Part shown: piece by piece, positions 1 through 10,460 of the stretch
How positions within the stretch are numbered: position 1 is the first letter of the stretch
Layout: each line of letters begins with the position of its first letter
Origin: Rehmannia glutinosa
Lineage: Eukaryota > Streptophyta > Magnoliopsida > Lamiales > Orobanchaceae
DNA: 64,000 nucleotides
Direction of reading: 5' to 3'
NCBI GenBank assembly: GCA_016081115.2
Contig: CM071928.1
Span: 59,775,950 to 59,839,949, forward strand
Program-made: the position numbers and the translations under genes
The notes under the pieces: model-generated
Seen by the model: only the letters and a program-made list of their open reading frames with translations
Told to the model about the DNA's origin: nothing
Database searches by the model: none

Positions 1-335
1 TTACTTTCTGCTGAGTCAACTTGGTGTGTCGAGCTCACAAATCGGAATGGATACGTCGAGAAAGGAAGGGCAACTCGGCCGCTATTCCACTCTTCGGCCC
101 CATCGCCCTAATCCCCATGGCGAGGGACGGAGTGTCCAAGGGAAGCGGGTCGTAGTACTTGAGGTATAATCATGATTATGACAAATCCGAGCCTTGCAAG
201 CTCCACTGTGGATTTTGTCTTTGCCTACGGAGCGATAAGGTGACATGTCTTGGACCATCTTGCCCGGGGAGTTACAAGGAAGAACGAAGGAATCGCTGTT
301 TGATCCACACGATTCCGGAGTTATCGGACCCGTTT

Positions 336-452
336 GGTTGGCGCTACAAATCCGGACGCAATCGCCACTGTTTTGCATTTGTTGGCGCTACAAATCCGGT
401 ACGCAACCATTATTTGTCTTGCATGGGATTGGCGTTACATTCCGTACGCAAT
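336..452 (+). repeat. Three ~45-nt direct repeats in the LTR (element A 5' LTR)
   Basis: Repeats start near 336, 381 and 428. The core is GGCGYTACAAATCCGTACGC, flanked by GGTTG on the left and AACC on the right, which gives each unit imperfect dyad symmetry (GGTTGgCG...CGCAACC). The same cluster occurs in every LTR copy in the window. Confidence 0.8.
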
Positions 453-511
453 TTTACTGTCTTGCCGAATCACATAGTGCCTGTGTGACCATGAACTGTT
501 TTCTTGAACTG

Positions 512-624
512 TATAAGTATATTACTTAAATATATTTATCACGACGCTTGTGGACTGTGTGTAAATTCATGCATCATACTCACGCGTTTTCATATAACTG
601 TTTTCTCGCATTAACTATATATAT
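512..624 (+). promoter_or_regulatory. Candidate LTR core promoter (TATA-like motifs)
   Basis: TATAAGTATATT lies at 512, about 60 bp after the triple repeat, and a second TATA-like run (CTATATATATCGCC) lies at 615-628. Both are kept in the other LTR copies. Position and conservation are the only support; no start site can be seen directly. Confidence 0.35.
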
Positions 625-1080
625 CGCCACACTTGCACACGATCACCCCATCCACTGAGATTTCTGCCTCATCCCCACCTGTTTTCTAACCTTAGATGAG
701 GACTTCGTTGAAGATGCTAAACCGACTACGGATTGAGCCCTTGTACTCTGCTTGTTGGATTTACTATCTTCTGTTGTTGATGTCGCTGGACTTGTTACTA
801 TTATTTGTTTTTTGACTCTTGTATTTCTTTTCATTCTGGTTTGTAACTGAAGGGCGTAGGACCCGTTGACTTTTAAGTTGTTATCTTTAGATCATATGAG
901 GGATGTAATTTGGATTATGGATATTGTGGACTGTAAGTTGTAATTTGTACTTGTTCTTTATTCCGCTGCTATTTGACTCTGTTTCATTGGGATCTCGATG
1001 ATATTCGTCTAGACTGTTTGGTTATTTGTATTTAAGTTGTGGATCGTCGTCGCGTCCCGTTTGGGGCGTGACAGTTAGAG

Positions 1081-1092
1081 TGGTATCAGAGC
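1081..1092 (+). other. Primer binding site, initiator Met tRNA type (element A)
   Basis: TGGTATCAGAGC lies 7 bp after the LTR end. This is the standard plant LTR-retrotransposon site complementary to the 3' end of initiator methionine tRNA, and it proves the plus-strand orientation. Confidence 0.9.
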
Positions 1093-1382
1093 TCGGCTAG
1101 TAAGATGGAAACTTACACCGAGCTGACCCAGGATAGGACCCTCGGTCTGTGTTTTGGGTAGTACCGCGATTTGACAAATTAAGTGTGAAATCGATTTCAA
1201 ATTGACATAGAACCGTCTTATTAATGTTTGAACTAAGTTAGAACGCATATTTTGAGGTTCCATAGTCATACTTGTCTTGACTTAGTTGATTCTTGATTGA
1301 CTTTCTTTATTCATTCTTTCCTTATTCTCTTCTTATCTTTCCTCTACCTTTGACTGATCTGCCTTAGTTTTGTTTGATTAGG

Positions 1383-2100
1383 ATGGAGCCGGCGCCACCT
1401 TTTTAGTGGGACGTTTTTCATGCCCGTGCTGAGCGGGAGTACTACCGGGCACTGATGATTCACTGGCATCGGGAGAGTGATCGAGCGACCTCAAAGCTAT
1501 CCGACGAGCGCCAGCGTAACAGGGACCTAACACACCGCTTGGCAAGGAGCCAAAATGAAAAGAGCGAGTTGACCACTATCATTAAGGACCGCGACAACAC
1601 CATACGGGCGCGGGAGGATCAGATACAGAATATCCAGGAGCGCCTGGATAATGTGCGAGAGAAAATGAAGAGGGCAAGTGACGGCCGCCAGAAATGGGAG
1701 ATTGACGCCCACCTATCTCGCGACACCGTTGAGCACTTGGAGGAGACCCTCATCAAGCAGATGACAGTGATAGAGGACCTTATACAGGCCCTAGCTCAGA
1801 GAGACGCCGCTCTGGAGGCTGCTCTGGCAGCTAATGCACAGCCATTGCCACCACCCGAGGTGGAGCCCGTACCCGATGCTGAGGAGGACCCTGAGGAGGA
1901 CCCCGAGGAGGATCCTGAGGAGGATCGGTCGAGGTCGAGAGCCTGAGGCACCTGAGGCTGCTCCACTTGATGATGCACAGGGATTCGAGCAGTGGTTGGA
2001 TTTCGTTGATTGGCCTGAGGTCGAGGCGCCACCTCGGCCCGACCAGGCCCCGATTATGGACATAGCTGCGAGTGACGATGATGGCGATCTCACTGATTAG
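1383..2100 (+). pseudogene. Element A upstream ORF: coiled-coil, acidic-tail protein (broken)
   Basis: A ~240-residue reading region precedes gag. The start at 1383 reads MEPAPPF and then hits TAG at 1404-1406; the frame reopens with the ATG at 1455. From about residue 25 to 150 it is rich in E, K, R and Q with heptad-spaced hydrophobics, suggesting a long coiled coil. It is followed by a Pro-rich stretch and a tandem acidic repeat (EEDP units from a 12-nt DNA repeat at 1878-1925). A frameshift near 1935 moves the acidic C-terminus to another frame that stops at 2098-2100. Element E carries a shortened copy with the same start and end. I recognise no named family; a structural or RNA-binding accessory to Gag is only a guess. 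Confidence 0.6.
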
Positions 2101-2377
2101 TTAGCTTGATTGTCAGTTTGTACTTTCGTTGTTGTAGACACTTATTCCAGTGTTGTACCTTACATTCTATTGTATTAGATTCAGTTGTATTTGGTTCTGA
2201 TGTATCTTTGACTCAGTGTTACTATTTGTATTCAAGTTTTACATTAATGGATATGCCTTTTGCTATTTATTCAGTGTCTTGTGTTTGTTGCTACCTTCCC
2301 TACGATATAACTTGCTTTACACAAATAATTATTGTATCATTTACTCGTGGATCGCAACTAACACTTCAAGATATAGA
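2101..2377 (+). other. Spacer between upstream ORF and gag start
   Basis: AT-rich, non-coding and T-rich. It is conserved in element E at 44121-44413. The gag ATG follows at 2378 in both. It could act as an intron or leader for gag; no convincing splice pair was identified. Confidence 0.5.
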
Positions 2378-3573
2378 ATGGCCGAACATCGAGAAGGGCA
2401 CGAGTTAAGATTGCCCCAATCATTTCAGCAATGAAAGCGAGGAAGTTGATCACTAGAGGGGCTCGAGGGTACTTGGAGTTTGTAATTAACAAACCCACGG
2501 TTGAGACACAAATTAACCAAATACCTATAGTATCAGAATACACGGATGTATTTCCACAAGAACTCACCTGCTTGTCCCTCCCGGATAGGGAAGTCGAGTT
2601 CACCATCGAGGTGTTACCAGGGACGCGCCCGATTGCCGAACACCGTATAGAATGGCTCCTCTTGAGTTACAAGAGTTGAAAACGCAATTCTGTAAAACCG
2701 ATAGATGTGGGATTTATCCGACCGAGTACGTCTCCGTGGGGAGCACCTATGCTGTCCGTCAAAAAGAAAGATGGCACATTAAGACTGTGTATAGATTATC
2801 GTGGTCTTAATAGCGTGACCATCAAGAACAAATATCCCCTCCCGAGGATAGACGAACTATTTGATCAACTTCAAGGAGCGACGGTGTACTCGAAGTTTGA
2901 TTTACAACAAGGATATTACCAACTGAAGATCCGCGAAGAAGACATTTCCAAAACTACATTTCAAACCCGATATGGACACTACGAGTTTGTAGTGATGCCT
3001 TTCGGTCTGACAAATGCACCGTCAGCATTTATGGACCTGATGCATCGAGTCTTTCAACCTTATTTGGATCAATTCGTAGTGATATTCATTGATGAAATAC
3101 TCGTATACTCTAAGTCTAGAGAAGAGCATGAACGTCATCTGAAAATTGTTTTGGAGACACTACGAGAGCATGAGCTGTATGCCAAATTCAGCAAGTGTGA
3201 ATTTTGGCTTAGTAAAGTCGCGTTCTTGGGACACATAGTATCCGACACCGGGATCGCCGTAGATCCTTCAAGGTACAGACAAGTGGTTGAATGGAAACAA
3301 CCCAGTGCGTAGAATGAAAATCAAGAGTTTCTAGGACTAGTTTGGATATTATCGAAGATTTATCTAGGATTTCTCCAAGATAGCCGGACCACTCACTCGA
3401 CTAACCTGAAGCAAGTCAAGTTTGAGTGGAATGACAAATGCGAGGCGAGTTTCAAGAGTGAAGAAACGACTTACTACGACTCAGTCTTAGCCCTTCCAAA
3501 GGGGACCGAAAACTTCGTCGTCTACAGTGATGCATCAAATGAAGGACTAGGAGCAGTGCTCATGCAGGAAGGA
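2378..3573 (+). pseudogene. Element A gag remnant and first part of pol (protease tail, RT, start of RNase H)
   Basis: The gag start MAEH at 2378 runs within a few codons into sequence homologous to 45876 onward in element E, so nearly all of gag and the protease active site are deleted (about 1.45 kb). From 2400 a protease-RT linker is seen (TDVFPQEL). The RT runs 2700-3310: ...LCIDYRGLN, KYPLPRIDELFDQL, YSKFDLQQGYYQLKI, VMPFGLTNAPSAFMDLM. The catalytic motif reads FIDEILVYS at 3085-3111, where relatives D and E have FIDDILVYS, so the second Asp is Glu. A stop after WKQPSA (3310) and later frameshifts break the frame. RNase H begins (VVYSDAS) and is cut at 3573 by element B; it resumes at 17655. 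Confidence 0.88.
3569..3573 (+). repeat. Target-site duplication of element B, left copy (AAGGA)
   Basis: AAGGA at 3569-3573 is repeated at 17650-17654. The intact homologous site in element E (47041 onward) contains it once, confirming a clean insertion. Confidence 0.95.
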
Positions 3574-5102
3574 TGTAGGTCCCAAGGGGTGTAAGTGTAA
3601 GGTTTAGAAGGGGGGTTGAATAAACCTTACCAAATTTTCGATTTAGTCCTTTTAAATCTCTGAGTTAATTCACATTGTGTCCTTGATGGACGATCGAATT
3701 AGTCACTCGGTAGAGTTAATCTCTCAAAGACTCGGTTGATTTTGTTGATGGAGTAACTCGATTGTTGGCTACGATTTAACTCAATTTGTGGTTTTATTTT
3801 ATTGGAAGACTTAACACCCTTAAGTTTGATTAAGCAAGATATTAGAGCTTGATTTAGTACTTGTAAATTATCAAATGGATAGCAAATTTATCGTGAGATA
3901 TAAGCAATTAAAAGTGCAGGAATTTAAATCTTTGAAATGTAAATGACACAAAGAAAGTTTTTATAGAGGTTCGAAGATGGGGTAATTCTTCTACTCCTCT
4001 CTTCTCCAACTCCGGAGGAATCCACTAAGTAATGATCAGTTTACAAAGTGGTAACAGTCCAGATACAAGTCTTGATCACAATAGCCGACTTGATCCTTAG
4101 GGACTCGATCGGAGACGCCTTGATCACTCGGTGGCTTCTCGTGCGACTCGGCTTCTTCACAGGCATTGCGCTTGCTACTACTGACTCACTTGCTCAAGCT
4201 CTTTGGATTTGATCACGAAGCCCTCCAAAAGCTTAAGACTTGGTTCAACCTTGAACCTTTCTACAATCCTTCTTGGAATGTAGACCCCTTGTTTTGAAGT
4301 TTCCTCTTCAAGCGATTGAAGTTCTCTTTCCTTCACGGTGAGTGTTGGATTGAAGTACTTGAAATGTAGGCTTGAGGATAGAGATTGTTTCAGTTTTTCT
4401 AATGTGCTTGTATATCTCACGTGTGTGTCATACATTACTCAAACAAACTCCTCGGCCTTTTATAGTGAACTTTCAAAAATTTGCCCGTTGAAGAGATAGG
4501 CTCATTTTTGAAAGTCACTTTGCGATCGTTGGCTTGCAATTCTTGGAATTGCCGTTTCCTCGTATGAATTGTTCTTTCACCTTTTTTGAGTTCGACACGG
4601 TGTAGTGCTTCCCATTGGTTCATTCCTTTTGCACGCTTCTCGGGACCGAGCACTCCAAGAAAGGTGGTATGGAGATATTACTTGTTTAAGTAAATCTCTT
4701 GATTTATGTGCAACGGTTCTTTTTACGATTATCTCGACTTGACATTGCATTTCCTTGCTTTCCCAGGTGACTTAGAGTCAACTTCCAATCATTGGATGAC
4801 TCTTGTCACTTCAACTTGAGACTTGGCTTTTCTTGAGTTGACTTGGTGATGCTCCACTCAATTGCATCTCTCGTTCTTCTTGATAGAGTTCCGTCTCTCT
4901 GCTTTGCCATACTCAATTGTCTCGCAGCAGAGTCTTTCTTTCGATCTTGATTGTCTTCTTGCATGTTAGGGCGTGGTGACTTAACTCGGCTTGGCCGGCT
5001 CTATTCATTACAATGCATTTTACAACAAGAATTGGGGTGCCAACTTTCTATTCTAAGTCTTACATGGCATTCATCAAAATCCAAACAATAAAATTCCTAA
5101 CA
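3574..5102 (-). repeat. 3' LTR of element B
   Basis: 1529 bp, starting TGTAGGTCCC and ending CCTAACA on the plus strand. It matches 16110-17649 throughout with scattered substitutions and small indels, so the insertion is not very recent. The inner edge abuts the polypurine tract. It holds no gene; the short minus-strand ORFs are not conserved between the two LTRs. Confidence 0.93.
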
Positions 5103-5117
5103 ATTTCCCCCTTTTTG
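5103..5117 (-). other. Polypurine tract of element B
   Basis: Read on the minus strand the sequence is CAAAAAGGGGGAAAT immediately before the LTR, the expected plus-strand primer. It fixes the minus orientation of the element. Confidence 0.85.
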
Positions 5118-5529
5118 ATGATGCCAAAACTTAAACCATACAAAGATGCAAATGACAAAGATACATACAGATAGTGTATTGACATAGAATGTATGCGCAG
5201 AATCAATATTTTTATTGATCATATCATTCTTGTACTTAACACGACTGTTTACAAGGTGTATCAGAGTATAAAATTGTCTTCAACAAAAAAAATTATAGCT
5301 TTATTACAGAAGACTTACATTGTATGTATTTACATAATAAAATACACGAAGGGTTGATGACAACACTTCATCTCCTTATTTGTCTCCTTCTTTCATCTTG
5401 TTCAAAGATCTTCTTTCTTCTTCTTCTCTTCTTCTCATCGTCAATTTGCCTTCTTTTTCTTTTCATATGCCTTCTGGCGACTTCATCTTTTCTTAATCTT
5501 TCTTGTCTCTCTCCGCCATAGCTGAGTTT

Positions 5530-8500
5530 GTCTCTTGTTTTCTTCTTCTAATCTCTTTGCATACTCTTTGAAATGAGCGTTAGATTTAGCCACTTTTAAA
5601 TTTGCCACTTGGTCAAGCCCGCCCAGTAGATAGATCCCTCCTTTCTTTCCCGGATCTACGTATTCAATATTCTTGGGCGAGGCCTAGGTCCAAGCTTCTT
5701 CCTCCACTCCCTCTTCTTCCTCTACCTGCGGGGCGTATATCTTTGTCTTGGGGTCTTCTTCTTTCCGGTGAGTGACCGGTGGAGTGACCCTAGCAGAGTG
5801 ATCGGAAGTCTCTTTGCTGTCGCTTCTTCACATAACGCGAGACCCTTTTCCAAAGTACAAGTCCCAAGCTTGAGCCATGGACATATTTGCAAAATATCCT
5901 TGATTCGAGCGTTTTGAATTCGTCAGACGATCGTGGCTCTGTCCCGACATACGAAATGGCATACGTGTCTCTGTCAACTGGAATGCCTCCATGTTCTTTC
6001 AAGATGTTCATCACCCTGGCATCCATTCTTCCTTCCACTTCCTTCATCCCTCGCTTCAATTTCTTTTCTCTTCTCGGCCATAGATACAGCAGAGTGTTGG
6101 AGTGGCGAGTCACGGGGAGTTTTTGCTTATAATGTCATTTGTGTGAGGACCTTGTTGGGGGTTTGTGCAATCATTAATGTCACATCTGCTGATCCTTCCC
6201 CCTCAACAAGCTTTCCTTTCTTCTGTTTCAAAACTTCCTCAGCTGATTTTCCCTTCTCAGTTGTTCCCTTCTCAGCTGCTCCTTTCTTTTCGGCTTGATT
6301 TTCTTTGCTTTAAGGTATTCATCTTTCCCCTTTTTGGCATCATCAAAGGATAGAGGAACCCCGGGGAACATCTTTGGCAAGCATGAAATCGAGCTGCGGA
6401 TAGTCGAGTTACGCTTCAAGTGCTGCGTTGTAGGCAAGACGAAATTCGAACCGAGTAGCGTTGGACTCTCTTGAAATCGACTTCATCTCGGCCATGAGAA
6501 GACTGAATTTTCTAGTCATGTGTTCTTCCAAACGCTGTATATCATTTGTATTTTGCTCACGCAGCAGACTTGATTTCGGCGGTGTGAGCTTCATGAGCTT
6601 CATGCATATGCTCAATGTGTTCTCTCGGCTTCGTTTTTGCATCAACATTTTCGACTCTCCACACCCGAGCTTGTTGAACAAAGTTAAAAGTATCTCACTG
6701 TTCCACACGCATTGATTCTTCTTTGTTGCCACCATTCCCTTATCATTGTGATGCCTCTCAAGTCGGTAAGGTTGGCATCTCTGTTGTCTAGTCGCATGTC
6801 CAAAGAGGCTGATGCCTCTCCATCCGTTCAACCTCAGCAAAAGAGTGCTTTGAACACTTCTCAAACTTCATTTGATTCTTCATTGCGGTGATGGCCATCT
6901 GACGTCGAAATCAAAATCAAATTTGGAACAATGGTGCACCTGAGTGAAAAACAGGAGGTGGTTTGTGATAGCGTGCTTGTTCATTTTTCGACTCTTCGTG
7001 GAGTTACAGTATCTCCGGTGAGAAAGGGAAAGATTCTACAAAAGATTCATCACCGCCGATCAGAAGGATCTGTTCGATTATGAGCGGTGCGCGTGAAGTT
7101 CTTTTGGGAATCGATCTGCTGCGGCTTGAGGAGCTGTGCGGTGGTCTCGGTTGGTGGGTTCTTTTGTGAGGTAGACCCGGCTTGGCGAGCCTCAATCTGT
7201 CTTAACAGCCGTTGGTCTCGGCTTGTTTTTCCATTTTGATGGCGGTCCTCGGCCTTATCGGTAGCGTCATCGGACGATGATGAGATTTCCATTGGTGGCT
7301 CATCATCAAAGTTAAAGGTTTGTGAGTAGTCTTGGGATCGACTTACTCGTGCTTGGAACACCCTCGGTGAGTCTTTTGGATTTGTCATGGGGATGACTCG
7401 GCTTCTTCTTCGCCTTCCGATCCCGGAAAAGTGACATCGGGGTTGTCCTGGGAATCATGAAGTGCGCGATCTCCTTCTCGGATGGGTCGATGATAGCGGG
7501 AGGGATGTTCTCTCTGCGACTTTCTTTACCCGGGAAGTCTCAACCTCCCGTGGGCCTTCATTACCTCCGGCAGTCTCTCTCTGCTGCGAGGCCTGGTCCT
7601 CCCTTTCGGCGGTGTCGGTGTCTTAGGGTCTTCTACGATGGCATCCATTGGAGTCTCAACCCCATGGAATTGCACTTTCATCGCCCAGTGTTAACTCCGG
7701 TACATTCCTTCTGTGCCTCATCGCATCAGCGGCGGTGTCATTAGCCTTCATAGCGATTTGGCACCTCGGTGAGACAGTCTCAAGCTATGCGAGCTTCGTT
7801 GATGGCAACTTGTTGTTCTTCTTGTGATTGTAATTTCTCTTCTTCGCCTCCTTGATTCTTTGTGGAGTCATCTGCGGCATCCTCCGATCTAGGCTGCAGT
7901 GGAGGAGTTTCCCCCCCTCGGTGGCGCACTGGTGAGTGACTTGGAATGGGGTCACTCGTCTCCAAACTCCCGGCTGTTTCGATAGATTGTTCGGTAGTTG
8001 CCGTTGGGGCGGTGGTAGCACACCTTCAATAAGGGTTGGCTCGTGGGGTCCCCACTATCCATTTCATCGCCATTTCCTTATTGCCTTCTTCCGAGTGAGT
8101 GGGAGGTGGTAGCAGCAACAACATTGGCTATTTCTTGAACCACTCCCATTGGATCGATTTCGGTGTGTTCGGAGGACTCTCCTGGTCCCTCCATTAGTCT
8201 TTGCTCGTGAAGGATTCTTGACTCGTGCAATGCTTGCTGCATTTGCAACTCTTCGTGGCAACAACATTCTCGGTTCCTCGTCACTTTCGGAGAAGACATC
8301 AAGGAGAGGATGTGTGTGTTCGTAGTGCGGAGATAGGGCGGATCTTGCCTTCTCACGTGCTTCGGCTTCTTGACTTGCTTTGCTCTCTCCCTGTCCTTGT
8401 AGATTTGCGGGATGTCTAGCGATTGTCCTCATCAAGTCTTTGGGAGCACATGATAGTTTGTCAAGGAAATTTAGCGAGTTCCTCTTCTTCTTCTATGAAC

Positions 8501-9929
8501 TCGGGCCGTTGGAACTGTTCCTTGACTTGCTCAACTTCCATTTTCTCCACTCACGCATGACGATTTTTATGTCCGGGTAAGGTGGAGATAGGATCATTAC
8601 ATCACTATCCGCTTGAGAAAGTTGGTTCTTCTTGTGCTTGGTAATTTGTGTGTGAGCTGTTGTGTCTTGGTGCCTCTTTGATCGCCTTCGTGAGACTTGG
8701 TTTGTTTCATCAACTACATCGGAGACTCTACTTCTCCAGTAGTCTCTGTATTTGTGCTAGGTGAGTAACCGACTCGTTGGTTTCTCTGTTCGACCGGCGC
8801 TTGACGAGTCTTCTTCGTCTCTGGTTTGTACCGGGGAATCTACAGTTTAGAGGCGGTGTCCTCGAGTCTTGGCGGCGGGGCGTCTTGGTGTTTGTTTACG
8901 AGGAGTTGGCCGTCTTGGCTTGTCGGTTCTCCTCCTTTTGACGATCGGAGAAGGTATTTGTGAGTCCTTCTCGACCGCCGCACTGCGGCGGGTGACACGG
9001 CTTGGGGCGGTGACTCTCGCTGCGGGGGCAGGAGCATGTTTGATTTTCTTTCTTTGCGGGGGCGCTTCTTCTTAGCGTGCGGCAGGGCAGCTTTCTTCTT
9101 TTGGTGGAGAGAGGAGGCGTTTGTATCTTGGGTCAGTGATTCCCCCTCACCGTGTGTTAGCTCTCTTGGCGTAAGCTCTCTTACGTGCGCCGAGAGAGGT
9201 TTGCTCGAACATCCTCTTGTTAACATGGAAAGCCTTCCCATGTCTAAGAGGGACTCCTTTCACCTCCAATAGCGAAGGCCAATCACTAGGCCATATCCTA
9301 GGGATCCTCCAAATGAGCCATCTTCTTTGAAAGACTTGTTCCCCACGTTAAGCAAGAGTCTGTGTAGACAAACTCAGCCCAGTTGATCTTCTTTTCTTCG
9401 ATGATTGCAGCCATTACAATCGGCTTCGCCTTTGTGATTGGTCAAAGCGCCAAATTTGATGTCGATACATTTGGCAACTATGTCCAACAACTTGTGATAA
9501 TCCTCCTTGTAGTCTCTTGTTTTCTTTGTGTATATTATTTTATCGGCAAAGTCGGACTTGGCTATCTCTTTCCATGCGTCGGCACCAAGTTTACATCAGC
9601 TTCTTTAATCTCGGATGCTCCTTCCTGGCTGGTAGTGAGCAATATTCAGCCAAATCCTTGGCGAGAGATAGTCACATGCTTTCCGTGAGCAGATGACTTG
9701 ATTCCTTCATCGTGAATCTCGGCATTCACGTAGAATTGTGCGACCTCCTCCACATAGGTCATCGGATATTCTAGCGTTAGAAACGGTTTTAGTCGGGCGT
9801 TTCCAACTTCTCAGCGATTTTCTTCACCAGGGTGTCGTCGGACCCCTACTTCACCATTCCTTTGAAATCCACCGTCGAACCGGTGTGGATTTGCTTTCCT
9901 AACTTGGTAAAGTCATAAGTTGGTGCCAT
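5530..9929 (-). pseudogene. Element B extra 3' ORF (SIRE 'envelope-like' / plant-transposon-protein region), degraded
   Basis: The minus-strand start at 9929 reads MAPTYDFTKLGKQIHTGSTV and is followed, across several frameshifts, by an N-terminal globular part with FYVNAEIHDEG and TISRQG (9650-9770), INWAEFVYTDSCLTWG near 9400, and RHGKAFHVNKRMFEQTSLGARK split over 9190-9240. This resembles the conserved plant-transposon-protein domain found downstream of pol in SIRE-type elements. The middle (about 9150-7000) is basic and Ser/Pro/Lys-rich low complexity. The C-terminal third (6860-5790) is charged and may be coiled coil (REQNTNDIQRLEEHMTRKF). No clear signal peptide or transmembrane segment was found, so 'envelope' is only the historical name. 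Function unknown. Many stops. Confidence 0.55.
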
Positions 9930-10460
9930 TTCTCAGAATGATTTCAAAGAAGAACTCAGAAATTGATTTGAAGGTTGATAGGGTTTCGAGAGTATTTTGC
10001 CTTTGCTTTTTAGAGAAAGAGATGAACAGTTTTAGAAGTGTGAGAGAGAAACGGACGAAAATGGTTTAAATATGGTTTATGAAAGGACGTGCAGGCGGTT
10101 TTTGAATTGTGATCGAAATCAACGGCTTGGATTTCGCACGCCTATTGAGCATTTCACATCTCGTATTTAATGCGGCAAAGCATTTATATCCAATCATAAG
10201 CTTGGTGTGCGGCTTTATGTCGTACACATCATCATTATCTTTGACGTGTTCCTTAAAACATTCCCGCTAAGTCAAAACGATTTGCGTTTTTGTCACTTTG
10301 CTCATAAGTTATTGACTTATCTCTTAGGCCGATTTAACTCTACTCCTCACAGGTCTCTTAGCGACTCGGCTATTAGTCGACTCGGTGTATTTGTCTTCCG
10401 ATCTGGTGATTTCTTGGTGATTTCATTTTGACTCTTTTTCCTTTTTTTTTTTCTTGTTCC
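9930..10460 (-). other. Element B spacer between pol and the extra ORF
   Basis: Non-coding, T-rich on the plus strand. Read on the minus strand it has a pyrimidine-rich stretch just before the ORF start at 9929. In SIRE elements this region may carry a splice acceptor for the downstream ORF; I cannot confirm one here. Confidence 0.4.

Larger units (their letters stand above)
1..1073 (+). repeat. 5' LTR of element A, 3' quarter only
   Basis: This stretch aligns along its whole length with 22729-23801, the last part of the 3' LTR of the same element, and ends in the same TTTGGGGCGTGACA. The primer binding site follows 7 bp later, which fixes the LTR end. It contains no gene; short ORFs here are not conserved in the other LTR copies of the window. 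Confidence 0.9.

Noticed and set aside
336..452. CRISPR or satellite reading of the ~45-nt repeats
   Set aside because: Only two or three units, always at the same place within LTRs, so an internal LTR feature.
4178..4653. Minus-strand ORFs in the LTR of element B
   Set aside because: They lie wholly inside the LTR, and the partner LTR shows frameshifts in the same frames.
5324..5521. Plus-strand ORFs within element B (e.g. 5324-5521, 5933-6298, 9036-9272)
   Set aside because: They are complements of the minus-strand extra ORF or T-rich sequence and are antisense to the element's coding direction.
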